From the NCBI RefSeq assembly GCF_019704555.1, contig NZ_AP024745.1, positions 4,844,501 through 4,908,500 of the forward strand: a DNA stretch of 64,000 nucleotides. Reading direction: 5' to 3'. Positions 33,693 to 43,654 of this stretch are shown here, piece after piece (positions within the stretch are counted from its first letter, which is position 1; each line of letters opens with the position of its first letter). The notes beneath the pieces were generated by a model. The model was not told where the DNA came from and did no database searches. It saw only the letters and a list, made by a program, of their open reading frames with translations. This DNA is from Actinoplanes sp. L3-i22 (lineage in GTDB: Bacteria > Actinomycetota > Actinomycetes > Mycobacteriales > Micromonosporaceae). Position numbers and translations under genes: made by a program.

Positions 33693-35789
33693 ATGCCTGA
33701 ACTGCCGAACCATGTCCTGTTCGGGGCGGCGTACTACCACGAGTACCAGCCGGTCGACCGCCTGGAGCGCGACCTGGACCTGATGGCCGAGGCCGGGTTC
33801 ACCGTCATCCGGGTCGGCGAGTCGGTCTGGTCCACCTGGGAACCGGAGGACGGCCGCTTCGACCTGGACTGGCTGCAACCGGTCCTGGACGGCGCGCACC
33901 GGCGGGGGATCGCGGTCATCCTCGGCACCCCCACCTATGCGGCGCCGCCCTGGCTGGCCCGGCTCTACCCGGAGATCGCCGGCGAGCGCGGCACCGGCGA
34001 GCGGATCCCGTGGGGCGCCCGCCAGGAGATCGACTTCACCCACCCGGCGTTCCGATTCCACGCCGAACGCGTCATCCGCGCCGTCGTGGCCCGCTACGCC
34101 AGCCACCCGGCGGTGATCGGTTTCCAGGTCGACAACGAGCCCGGCCTGGAGTTGCTGCACAATCACGGGGTCTTCCAGCGGTTCACCGATCATCTGCGCC
34201 ACGAGTACGGCACGGTGGCGAACCTCAACCGGCAGTGGGGCCTGGTCTACTGGTCACACCGGCTGTCCACCTGGGCCGACCTGTGGAAACCCGACGGCAA
34301 CGCCCAGCCGCAGTACGAGCTGGCCTGGCGGGTGTTCCAGGGCCGGCAGACCGAGCAGTTCATCGCCTGGCAGGCCGCGATCGTGCGCGAGTACGCGCGC
34401 CCGGAGCAGTTCGTCACCACCTGCCTGGCCTACGACCGGCCGGCCGTCGACGACGAGCGGACCAGCCGGGCGCTGGACATCACCGCGGGCAACGCCTACT
34501 ACGTGATGCAGGACGGCCTGGCCCGCCCGGACCGGCGCACCCCGGCGCAGAGCTGGACCACCGACGGCGTGTGGGCGCTGTACCTGAGCGCCGACCGGAT
34601 GTACTCCTCCCGGCAGGGACCGTTCCTGATCACCGAGACGAACGCGTCGCACATCGGGTTCTCCTGGGACAGCCGGCCCGCCTACGACGGGCAGTGGCGC
34701 CAGGCCGCGTGGGCGCTGGTGGCCCGGGGCGCCCGGATGATCGGCTACTGGCACTGGCACACGCTGCACTTCGGCACCGAGACGTACTGGGGCGGGATCC
34801 TGCCGCACAGCGGCGAGCCGGGCCGCACCTACGCCGAGATCGCCCGGCTCGGACAGGAGTTCCAGCAGGCCGGGGCGCTGGTTGCCGGGCTCACCCCGGA
34901 CGCCGACGTGGCGCTGCTGTACTCGGTGCCGGCCCGGTGGATCATGCAGAAGTATCCGGCGCTGTCGCATCCGGACGGGACCCCGGACGAGCGGGCCTAT
35001 CCGGGGCTGATCGAGCCGTTCTACCGGGGCGCGTTCGACGCCGGGCTGCAGGTGCGGGTGGTGCACGCCGCGCGGCGCCCGGCGGTGGCTGACGCCGTAC
35101 GTCAATTTCCGATTTTGATCGCTTCTGGTCTCTATCTGACCGACGACGGGACCCTGGATTGGCTGCGCGACTACGCCGAGGCCGGCGGGCATCTGATCCT
35201 GGGACCGCGCACCGGATACGCCGACGAGGAGGCGCGCGCCCGCACCGATCGGATGCCGGCGCGGCTCGCCGAGGCCGCCGGCGTCTGGTACGACGAGTTC
35301 AGCACGATCCACGCCCCGATCAAGATCAATTCAGATCAACTGCCGATTTCCGGTACGGCGTCGGCCACCCGATGGATCGACGGACTCGTCGCCGACGGGG
35401 CGAGCGTGGTCGCGTCCTATGAACACCCGCACTTCGGGCGGTGGCCGGCGGTCACCACGCGCGAGGCCGGGTCGGGACGCATCACCCAGGTCGGCACCGT
35501 GCCCGACCCGGAGCTCGCCGAGGCGCTGCTGCGGTGGGCGGCCGATCGCCGTACCTCCGCATGGGTTTTCTCGGCCGAAAGCCTCACCCGCACCGCAGCC
35601 ACGGCGGCCGACGGAAGCCGGCTGCACTTCGTGCACAACTGGTCGTTCGACCCGGCCACCGTCACCGTGCCGGTCGACTGCCACGACGTGCTGACCGGCA
35701 AACCGATCCCGGCCGGTCAGAGTCTCGACCTCACCGCCTGGGATGTCCGGGTCCTCTCCGCTGGAAAGGAAGCTGAATGTCGATCGTGA
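33693..35789 (+). CDS. Beta-galactosidase, GH42
   Basis: Intracellular glycoside hydrolase family 42 enzyme of 698 residues. It releases terminal beta-D-galactose from short oligosaccharides. The (beta/alpha)8 barrel begins FGAAYYHEYQPVDRLERDL. Acid/base Glu149 is in FQVDNEPGLELL and nucleophile Glu315 is in FLITETNASHI. The trimerisation domain follows near 390-600 (PILIASGLYLTDDG; GHLILGPRTGYADEE), and a small beta domain ends the protein. No signal peptide, consistent with import before cleavage. It overlaps the secreted lectin-propeller gene by 13 bases. AT-richer patches near 35090-35120 and 35327-35360 resemble the dispersed repeat. Confidence 0.95.
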   Translation: MPELPNHVLFGAAYYHEYQPVDRLERDLDLMAEAGFTVIRVGESVWSTWEPEDGRFDLDWLQPVLDGAHRRGIAVILGTPTYAAPPWLARLYPEIAGERGTGERIPWGARQEIDFTHPAFRFHAERVIRAVVARYASHPAVIGFQVDNEPGLELLHNHGVFQRFTDHLRHEYGTVANLNRQWGLVYWSHRLSTWADLWKPDGNAQPQYELAWRVFQGRQTEQFIAWQAAIVREYARPEQFVTTCLAYDRPAVDDERTSRALDITAGNAYYVMQDGLARPDRRTPAQSWTTDGVWALYLSADRMYSSRQGPFLITETNASHIGFSWDSRPAYDGQWRQAAWALVARGARMIGYWHWHTLHFGTETYWGGILPHSGEPGRTYAEIARLGQEFQQAGALVAGLTPDADVALLYSVPARWIMQKYPALSHPDGTPDERAYPGLIEPFYRGAFDAGLQVRVVHAARRPAVADAVRQFPILIASGLYLTDDGTLDWLRDYAEAGGHLILGPRTGYADEEARARTDRMPARLAEAAGVWYDEFSTIHAPIKINSDQLPISGTASATRWIDGLVADGASVVASYEHPHFGRWPAVTTREAGSGRITQVGTVPDPELAEALLRWAADRRTSAWVFSAESLTRTAATAADGSRLHFVHNWSFDPATVTVPVDCHDVLTGKPIPAGQSLDLTAWDVRVLSAGKEAECRS

Positions 35790-37513
35790 GAAGAGCCGCC
35801 GCGGGACTCGCCGTCGCGCTGCTCGCCCTGGCCGGGCCGGTCGCCGCCGAGGCCGCCACGCCCGTCCCGCAGACGCTTTACCAGCTGCCGGCCAATGCCC
35901 AGTGCACCAAGGGCTACGGCAACTGCGTCGTTTACCCGAAGGCGGCCGCGCTGCCCAGCGGCCGTCTGGTCGCCGCGTTCGAGAAGGCCACCGTCGGCCC
36001 GACCGGCGGCGCGGCCGGGCAGGTCATCCCGGTCTACCGCAGCGACGACGACGGCGCGAGCTGGCAGTGGCTCTCCGACGTGGCGCCGCCGCCGTCGGCG
36101 ACCTACACGAGCAACTGGACGAATCCGTACTTCTACGTGCTGCCGCAGGCCGTTGGCAACCTGGCCGCCGAAACGTTGCTGCTGGCCACGGTGGTCAGCG
36201 GCGAGGACTACTACTACACCGAGCACAAGGCGGCCGATCCGAACTGGACGCCGACCAACGACGGCGACCGGCGTGACCTGGCGATCGCGCTCTACGCCAG
36301 CACCAGCCAGGGGGCATCCTGGACGTTCCTCAACATCGTCACGACCGGGGGCTGGCAGGGCGGCAGCGCGGGCGCGATCGGTCAGCGGATCGCCGCCGCC
36401 AACACGTATCAGCAGGTCGACCCGGTGTGGGAGCCGTACCTGATGGTCTACGGCGGTCAGCTGGTCGCCTACTACTCCGACGAGAACGACTACGCCGGCT
36501 ACAGCACCTCGACCGGGGCGCTGACCCTGCGCGCCGACAACGCGACCGGGGCCGACTCGCACGGGCAGATCCTGGCCCACCGCACCTGGAACGGGGTCAC
36601 CGGCAGCGCGTGGAGCGCGCCCGTGCTCGACGTCGCCGGGCTGAGCGGGACCGTCGGCGGCGGGCGGCCCGGGATGGCCAACGTGGTGGCGACCAGCGAC
36701 GGCAAGTGGCTGCTGACCTACGAGTACTTCGGCGGCGGCGACACCGTGCAGTACAAGATCTCGTCGAGCCCGCTGACGTTCTTCGCGGCCGGCGGCGCGA
36801 ACATCGGCGGCCTGCCGGTCACCGCCGGCTCGCCGGTGCTCACCCCCGGCGGCAGCCCGGTCGTCATCCGGCTCCCGGACGGCCGGCTGATCTACAACGC
36901 CGCGGGCAGCGGCGACGTCTGGGTCAACCCGAGCGGCAGCAGCACCGGCGCCTGGACCCGGCAGCGGACCACGATGGAGGCCGGGTACAGCCGCAACCTG
37001 ACCTACGTGCCGCGCACCGGCCGGGTCCTGATCGTCACCGGCTTCGACACCATCCGGCACGCCGACCTGGACTTCGGACGGTCTACTGGCAGCTACTACA
37101 AACTGACAAACCGAAAAACCGGAAAGACGCTTGATGCGTACGGGGCGAGCCTGGCCGACGGCACGAACCTGGTCCAGTGGGCCGACAACGGGGGCCTCAA
37201 CCAGCAGTGGCACGTCACCGACATCGGCGGCGGGTACCGCAGCCTGCTCAACCGGGGCAGCGGCGAGGCCGTGTCGATCTGGCAGACCAGCACGGCCGAC
37301 GGTGCGCAGGCGGTGCAGTGGGTGCAGAACGGGGGGCTTGATCAGTCGTACACGCTGGAGCCGGTCGGTGCTTACTACGAGATCCGCGCCCGCCACAGCG
37401 GCAAACTGCTGACCGTTTCCGGCGGCTCGACCGCCGACGGCGCCCAGGTCGTCCAGTGGCCCGACCAGAACCTGCCGGAACAGCAGTGGTCCTTGGTCCC
37501 GGTGGCGGGATAG
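35777..37513 (+). CDS. Secreted sialidase-like beta-propeller protein with ricin-type lectin domain
   Basis: Secreted protein of 578 residues. The Sec signal is at 1-26 (RAAAGLAVALLALAGPVAAEA). A beta-propeller of the sialidase/BNR type follows (about 30-435), with one clear Asp-box SDDDGASW and a second-like STSQGASW. A C-terminal ricin-type beta-trefoil (about 440-578) has repeated QW motifs (GLNQQWHV, ADGAQAVQWVQ, ADGAQVVQWPD, PEQQWSL), which bind galactose or related sugars. It overlaps GH42 and shares its promoter. It probably trims or holds a galactose-bearing polymer outside the cell so that products enter by the transporter (inference). The exact glycoside hydrolase family is uncertain. 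Confidence 0.85.
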   Translation: MSIVRRAAAGLAVALLALAGPVAAEAATPVPQTLYQLPANAQCTKGYGNCVVYPKAAALPSGRLVAAFEKATVGPTGGAAGQVIPVYRSDDDGASWQWLSDVAPPPSATYTSNWTNPYFYVLPQAVGNLAAETLLLATVVSGEDYYYTEHKAADPNWTPTNDGDRRDLAIALYASTSQGASWTFLNIVTTGGWQGGSAGAIGQRIAAANTYQQVDPVWEPYLMVYGGQLVAYYSDENDYAGYSTSTGALTLRADNATGADSHGQILAHRTWNGVTGSAWSAPVLDVAGLSGTVGGGRPGMANVVATSDGKWLLTYEYFGGGDTVQYKISSSPLTFFAAGGANIGGLPVTAGSPVLTPGGSPVVIRLPDGRLIYNAAGSGDVWVNPSGSSTGAWTRQRTTMEAGYSRNLTYVPRTGRVLIVTGFDTIRHADLDFGRSTGSYYKLTNRKTGKTLDAYGASLADGTNLVQWADNGGLNQQWHVTDIGGGYRSLLNRGSGEAVSIWQTSTADGAQAVQWVQNGGLDQSYTLEPVGAYYEIRARHSGKLLTVSGGSTADGAQVVQWPDQNLPEQQWSLVPVAG

Positions 37514-37530
37514 AGCCGTCAGCTGAATTT

Positions 37531-37569
37531 CGGGTGCGGCGGAGCCTGTTGAAGGTTCCGCCGCACCCG
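37531..37569. terminator. Bidirectional terminator after the sugar operon
   Basis: Perfect 13-base stem CGGGTGCGGCGGA / TCCGCCGCACCCG with a 13-base loop, between the convergent lectin-propeller and lamin-tail genes. Confidence 0.85.
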
Positions 37570-37607
37570 GCAGGCACACACAGCTCGCCACTCCGAAAGG
37601 CGACAGC

Positions 37608-38237
37608 TCAGCCGACGGCTTCCTCGGCCCGTGGTGTCTCGGTGGTCTCGGCAGGCGCCGTGGTGGTCGGCTGGGTGGTGGCGCTGGTGGTCGGCGGCCT
37701 GGCTGTGGTTGGTAGGGCCGGAGGCGGTGTCGGCGACGGGCACAGGGTTACCGAGCCCGTGGATCCCCACTTGCAGGTGTGGACGACCGTCCCGGTCTTG
37801 GTGCGCAGGGTGGCGGTGTCGCCGGTGTTGTTCCAGATGTAGTTCCCGGATCCCCAGTAGACGTGCTTGGCGGGCTTCCCGTTGGTGCCTTTGCCGGTGT
37901 GGATGACGACGGTCTTGCCGGCGGCGAGGGTTCCGGACAGTTTGTAGGTGTGCCCGGCGGCGTCCTTGACGGTCCAGCCGGTGACCGAGACGGCGGTCCT
38001 GCCGCGGTTGGTGACCTGCACGTATTCGGCGTTGAGGCTGGCGTTCGAGCGGGTGTCGCTGCCGGGCGAGTTGTAGTAGACCTTGGAGAACCGGACGTTC
38101 GGGACTGCGGCTGCGGCTGCGGTGGTGGTGGTTGCGGCCGAGGCGACGGTGATCCCGGCTGCGGTCACGGTGAGAGCGCCTGCGGCGACGGCGATCCAGC
38201 GCCACCGTCGGCGGGGCGCGGGTGCGGCTGAGGACAT
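37608..38237 (-). CDS. Secreted lamin-tail-domain protein
   Basis: A 209-residue exported protein. A basic N terminus and signal (RWRWIAVAAGALTVTAAGIT) precede a lamin tail domain (about 45-160). Its pattern VRFSKVYYNSPGSDTRS, LNAEYVQVTNRG, VSVTGWTVKDAAGHTY, TVVIHTGKG and YIWNNTGDTATL is typical. The C-terminal 45 residues are a Pro/Thr-rich low-complexity linker ending RAEEAVG, with no anchor visible. Bacterial lamin-tail proteins are secreted, often beside nucleases or carbohydrate-binding modules; here it stands alone. The isolated Cys pair (HTCKWG; TLCPSP) may make a disulfide. Confidence 0.9.
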   Translation of the reverse strand: MSSAAPAPRRRWRWIAVAAGALTVTAAGITVASAATTTTAAAAAVPNVRFSKVYYNSPGSDTRSNASLNAEYVQVTNRGRTAVSVTGWTVKDAAGHTYKLSGTLAAGKTVVIHTGKGTNGKPAKHVYWGSGNYIWNNTGDTATLRTKTGTVVHTCKWGSTGSVTLCPSPTPPPALPTTARPPTTSATTQPTTTAPAETTETPRAEEAVG

Positions 38238-38387
38238 CCGGCCATCGTTGCAGCCCGGGGCCGGCTGGCACTGCGACGAACGTGTGCTCTTGGACTGGCC
38301 GTCCGGTCAGCGTGCGCCCGGTTCTTCGCCACCTCGAGGAGTCGCGTGATTCCTGTTCACGTTGCGGTCCTGCGCCACGATGCCTAC

Positions 38388-38990
38388 ATGGACACGAGCT
38401 CGCTGATCGCGCTGGGCAGCGTCGCTGTGGCTGCTGCCGCGGCAGCCGTTGCCGCCTACCAAGCCGTGATGGCGAAGCGGCAGGCGAGGTCCGCGGCGAT
38501 GCAAGCAGACGTGGAGTCCCGTTCGTTGGTTCAGCTGACCAAGGCTGACAAAGAGAACGAGCAGCGCAGGGGCCGCGAGGCGATCATCTGCTTCTCGGAG
38601 GCTCTCGCGGACCTCAACACCATGGCTTCGGGGCTCCTCAATCAGTATCGAAGCCGTGACATGTCGACTTTTTCTGCTCACGATGCGATGAAAAGCATGT
38701 ATGGCAAACTCCGCTATGTCGGCTCCTATGCGGGACTGGCCGCCGATTCGGCCACCGAGCTTCAGGCGTCGCTCGTGGACGAGTCGAACGAGCTTGCACA
38801 TCGGCTGGTCGATGGGATCCGCGACCTGCGGCCGAGACCGGTGATCGCGGCCCGGCATCGAGTGGTCGCACCCCTGCTCAAGATCGTCGAACAACTTCGA
38901 GAAAACAATGTCGCCCTGCTGGTCACCATTCACGATGAAGATCGCGGCGTCGAGCTCTTTGAAGATGACAAATGGACAGACGGGCGGTAG
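38388..38990 (+). CDS. Hypothetical membrane-anchored coiled-coil protein, lower GC
   Basis: A 200-residue protein I do not recognise. An N-terminal membrane helix (LIALGSVAVAAAAAAVAAYQ) is followed by a basic, charged helical region (KRQARSAAMQ; KADKENEQRRGREA) and a helical cytoplasmic body ending DEDRGVELFEDDKWTDGR. The ATG at 38388 starts the membrane helix; a GTG at 38346 is the alternative. Codon use is visibly less GC-rich than its neighbours (AAA, GAT, TTT and CAA codons are common), which suggests acquisition from elsewhere. No partner genes reveal a role. Confidence 0.65.
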   Translation: MDTSSLIALGSVAVAAAAAAVAAYQAVMAKRQARSAAMQADVESRSLVQLTKADKENEQRRGREAIICFSEALADLNTMASGLLNQYRSRDMSTFSAHDAMKSMYGKLRYVGSYAGLAADSATELQASLVDESNELAHRLVDGIRDLRPRPVIAARHRVVAPLLKIVEQLRENNVALLVTIHDEDRGVELFEDDKWTDGR

Positions 38991-39020
38991 GCGACCAACT
39001 CGCCTATCGGGCCGCGGCGT

Positions 39021-39131
39021 TCAGACGGGAACGACGGCGTTCACCGTGGTGTCGATGAGCGCGCCGAGCGAGAGGCGGCCGTCGTGGGTGATCCACTCGG
39101 CCTGCACCGCCCGCCGGTCCGGTCGCGCAGC
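39021..39131 (-). other. In-frame protein-like tail after the diguanylate cyclase stop
   Basis: Directly after the TGA of the GGDEF gene and in the same frame, the minus strand stays open for 36 codons and ends at 39021. The residues VQAEWITHDGRLSLGALIDT then VNAVVPV look like a real C terminus, possibly of a TetR-type regulator. No ribosome site precedes the GTG. It is probably a gene remnant or chance. Confidence 0.25.
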
Positions 39132-40700
<1,569 letters not shown>

Positions 40701-40754
40701 GTCAGTCCCGTCGTCGTTTCCCCGAGCCTGGCAGCCCCGGGTTGCAGCCGGCCG

Positions 40755-42734
40755 TCAATCGCGGACGGCCGGGTCGGCCACGCGCGAGCCGGGCCGGATC
40801 CGCGAGTCCGCGTCGGTGCGCTCGTCGAGCCAGGCGATCAGCTGCTCGGGCGGCAACGGCGGGGTCAGCACGTAGCCCTGGATCTCGTCGCAGCCGAGCT
40901 CGTCGAGCCGGGCCCAGGTGCCGGGCGTCTCGACGCCTTCGGCGACGGTGCGCAGGCCGAGCTCGCGGCACAGCTGGATGATGTTGCGGACGACGGCCTC
41001 GTGGGCCGGGTTGGTGAGCAGGTCGGCGACGAACAGCTGGTCGATCTTGAGGGTGTCGACGGGCATCGTGCCGAGCTGGGCCAGCGAGGTGTAGCCGGCG
41101 CCGAAGTCGTCGATGGAGACGCCGATGCCCAGCGCGCGCAGCCGCTCCAGGGTGCCGGCCGCGTGCTCGGGGTCGGTGGTGATCGCGGTTTCGGTGATCT
41201 CGAGTTCGAGCATGGCGGCCGGGATCGCGGCGGCGGCGACCGCGGCCCGGACGACGCCGGGCAGGTCCGGGTCGACCAGGTTGCGCGGGGAGATGTTGAC
41301 CGCGACGCCGAGCATCCGGCCGGCGGCGCGCCAGGCGGCGCACTGCCGGGTGGCCTCGCCGAGCACCCAGGCGGTCAGCGGCTTGATCAGCGAGGTGTGT
41401 TCGGCCAGCGGGACGAACGCGAACGGCCCGAGCAGCCCGCGGCCGGGATGCTGCCAGCGCACCAGCGCCTCCACCTGGTCGACCGTGCCGTCGCGCCGGC
41501 ACTTCGGCTGGTAGTGCAGCCGCAGCTGACCGGCGGTGATGGCGTGCCGCAGCTCGGTCAGGACGGTGAGTCGCTGTTCGTCGCGGGTGTCGGTCGCCGG
41601 GTCGTACAGGGTGACGCCGAGACCGTTGTTCTTGGCGTGGTACATCGCCACGTCCGCGCAGCGCAGCAGGGTGTCGATCTCGGCGCCGTGCCCGGGGGAG
41701 ACGGCGATGCCGACGCTGGCCTCGGTCTCCACGCTGATCAGGCCGATGGTGACCGGTTCGCGCAGCACCTGGCGTAGCCGGTGCGCGGTGTCGGACGCGC
41801 TCTCCGGGGTGTCCTCGGGGCTGTCGCCGGTGCCCAGGTCGGCGAGCAGCACGGCGAACTCGTCACCGCCGAGCCGGACCACGAGGTCCCCGTCGCGGGT
41901 GGCGCCGGCCAGCCGCTCGGCGACCGTGACCAGCAGTTCGTCGCCGGCGCGGTGCCCGAGCGTGTCGTTGATCTCCTTGAACTCGTCGAGGTCGAACAGC
42001 AGCAGGGCGCTCGGCCGCCCCGGGGCGAGGACCTGGTCCGCGCGGTGCGCCAGCAGCGTCCGGTTGCCCAGCCCGGTCAGCGCGTCGTGCCGTTCGGCGT
42101 GTTCGCGCCGGCGCATCCGGATGCGGGCCCGCCAGAGCAGGACCACACCGGCGAGCGCGGCCAGCGCGGCGCCGGCGTCGAGCAGCCGGACCGACCGGGT
42201 GATCGCGCTGCTGATCGTGTCGCCGGGCAGCATCACCTCCACCACGGCGTCGATGGCGTGGTCGTCGGCGGCGTCGGGATCGGCGTCGACGGGCAGGAAC
42301 ACGTTCAGCGTGGCATCGCCGTCATCCTCGTCGTCGCTCGTGCTGAAGGCCACGCCCTGACGGGAGCGGGCGAGCTCGGCGGCGGGCATCGTGGCCGGCG
42401 CGCCGGGGTGGCCACGGTCGGCGTAGATCAGGTGGCCGGTCTGCAGCGCCCAGACGACCAGCCCGGCGATATGGTGGTTCTCGCGTAGTTTCGCCACGTC
42501 GGCGTCCATGTCGGCGCGCCGGCCGGCGTCCAGGACCCCGGTGCTCAGGATGTCGGTGGTGATGTTGCGGCCGACCACCAGCTCGTTGATCAGCTCGGCG
42601 CTGAACCGGGCGCTGTTCAACGCCCGGGTGTGCACCTCACGCTGCAGGCTCACCAGGCCCAGCAGGCCGGCGCCGGCGACGAGCACCCCGACCGCGATCA
42701 GGATCCGCCACTGCGTCAGCCACGACCCTCGCAC
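40755..42734 (-). CDS. Membrane GGDEF-EAL c-di-GMP protein
   Basis: Protein of 659 residues. TM1 is near 9-29 (RILIAVGVLVAGAGLLGLV), then an extracellular sensor of about 160 residues, TM2 (LLDAGAALAALAGVVLLW), GGDEF (about 215-390, intact LGGDEFAVLL) and EAL (about 400-640, intact VEALVRWQHP, ITETAI, DDFGAGYTSL, KIDQLF and AEGVETPG). Both catalytic motifs are complete, so it may synthesise and degrade c-di-GMP, with a dominant activity that sequence cannot settle. It starts at GTG 42734 and is followed by the GGEEF gene at 39132 on the same strand. Confidence 0.93.
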   Translation of the reverse strand: MRGSWLTQWRILIAVGVLVAGAGLLGLVSLQREVHTRALNSARFSAELINELVVGRNITTDILSTGVLDAGRRADMDADVAKLRENHHIAGLVVWALQTGHLIYADRGHPGAPATMPAAELARSRQGVAFSTSDDEDDGDATLNVFLPVDADPDAADDHAIDAVVEVMLPGDTISSAITRSVRLLDAGAALAALAGVVLLWRARIRMRRREHAERHDALTGLGNRTLLAHRADQVLAPGRPSALLLFDLDEFKEINDTLGHRAGDELLVTVAERLAGATRDGDLVVRLGGDEFAVLLADLGTGDSPEDTPESASDTAHRLRQVLREPVTIGLISVETEASVGIAVSPGHGAEIDTLLRCADVAMYHAKNNGLGVTLYDPATDTRDEQRLTVLTELRHAITAGQLRLHYQPKCRRDGTVDQVEALVRWQHPGRGLLGPFAFVPLAEHTSLIKPLTAWVLGEATRQCAAWRAAGRMLGVAVNISPRNLVDPDLPGVVRAAVAAAAIPAAMLELEITETAITTDPEHAAGTLERLRALGIGVSIDDFGAGYTSLAQLGTMPVDTLKIDQLFVADLLTNPAHEAVVRNIIQLCRELGLRTVAEGVETPGTWARLDELGCDEIQGYVLTPPLPPEQLIAWLDERTDADSRIRPGSRVADPAVRD

Positions 42735-42830
42735 GTCGGCTGATCGTCATTCTCGACGGCGGTCTGAGGGATTCGGGCGCGTAACCCTCCGTTACCGGAC
42801 ACCGGCCGGCTGTCGCCGTACGTCAGCCAG

Positions 42831-42866
42831 GGTTTGATCTTGGTTTGGGGTTTCAAGATCAAAACC
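42831..42866. repeat. Hairpin at the head of duplicated copy A
   Basis: GGTTTGATCTTGG (42831-42843) faces CAAGATCAAAACC (42854-42866), a 12-13 pair stem with one bulge. It belongs to the dispersed GATCAAAAC/GGTACGG element and lies directly before the duplicated segment. Confidence 0.6.
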
Positions 42867-42872
42867 AGGAAG

Positions 42873-43648
42873 ACCACGATTTGGTACGGACGGAGCGCCG
42901 CGGATTGACGCGGGGACGCCCGGGGAATCCCAGCGACATGCGCATCCATGCGGCCGGAGCGGTGCTCGACGGCGACCTGATCGTGCCCGCGGCCGCCGCC
43001 GCGGTCGTGCTGTTCACCCAGGACGGTCCGCGTGACCGGGCGCTTGCGAAGGTGCTGCGGCAGCGGGGCCTGGCGACCCTGCTGATCGAGCCGCTGACCG
43101 TCGACGAGCGCCCGGACGAGACGCACCGCTTCGACATGGACCTGCTGGCGGATCGCCTGATCGGCACGCTGCGCTGGATCCGCGCCCAGCCGGTGACCGC
43201 GCACCTGCCGGTCGGCCTGTTCGGCGCGGGCGTCAACGCCGGCGCCGCGCTGGTGGCGGCCGCGGCCCGGCCCGGCGACGTGCAGGCCGTCGTCACCCGC
43301 GGCGGCCGCGTCGACCTGGCCGGTGGCGCGCTGGCGCACCTGCTCGCGCCGACCCTGCTGATCGTCGGCGAACGCGACACGCCGCTGCGCGACATCAACG
43401 ACGACGCCCGCCGGACGACGCGCGCGCCTGCCCAGATGTGCGTCATCCCGGAGGCGGATCGCTACTTCGCCGACCCGGGAGCGCTGGAGCAGGTCGCCGT
43501 CGAGGCGGTCGACTGGTTCACCCGGCACCTGGCCGACCCGTTGCCCGAGCACGCGCCGACGATCGACTCGGCCCTGCCCGTCGCGCAGCCGCGGCTCTTC
43601 GATGCTTTCATACCGCCCACGCCGGCCCCCGAGCCCCGCCCCGACGAG
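42873..43648 (+). repeat. Duplicated 776-base segment, copy A
   Basis: This segment matches 57570-58346 at about 98% identity by eye, including about 65 bases upstream of the ATG. One single-base indel lies in the upstream part. The match ends a codon or two before the stops, and the flanks differ. Confidence 0.9.
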
Positions 43649-43654
43649 TCCTGA
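42938..43654 (+). CDS. Alpha/beta-hydrolase-fold protein lacking the catalytic triad, copy A
   Basis: A 238-residue protein of the dienelactone-hydrolase-like family often fused or linked to phosphoribosyltransferases. Fold landmarks remain: [43 protein letters not shown] and [14 protein letters not shown]. The nucleophile elbow reads [13 protein letters not shown] where active relatives, as I recall them, have a GAST-type Ser. The usual HGSG oxyanion segment is replaced by FTQDGPRDR, and the late His (THLF) is ADRYF. It should be inactive as a hydrolase. A near-identical copy is at 57636. A GGGGAATCCC stretch precedes the ATG. Binding or structural role unknown. Confidence 0.85.
   Translation: MRIHAAGAVLDGDLIVPAAAAAVVLFTQDGPRDRALAKVLRQRGLATLLIEPLTVDERPDETHRFDMDLLADRLIGTLRWIRAQPVTAHLPVGLFGAGVNAGAALVAAAARPGDVQAVVTRGGRVDLAGGALAHLLAPTLLIVGERDTPLRDINDDARRTTRAPAQMCVIPEADRYFADPGALEQVAVEAVDWFTRHLADPLPEHAPTIDSALPVAQPRLFDAFIPPTPAPEPRPDES

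Noticed and set aside
29719..37513. ABC transporter ATPase gene within the sugar operon
   Set aside because: No Walker motifs are found between 29356 and 37513; the importer must borrow an ATPase encoded elsewhere.
42938..43654. Active dienelactone hydrolase
   Set aside because: Fold landmarks are present but the nucleophile Ser, oxyanion segment and His are not, so an enzyme function is not claimed.
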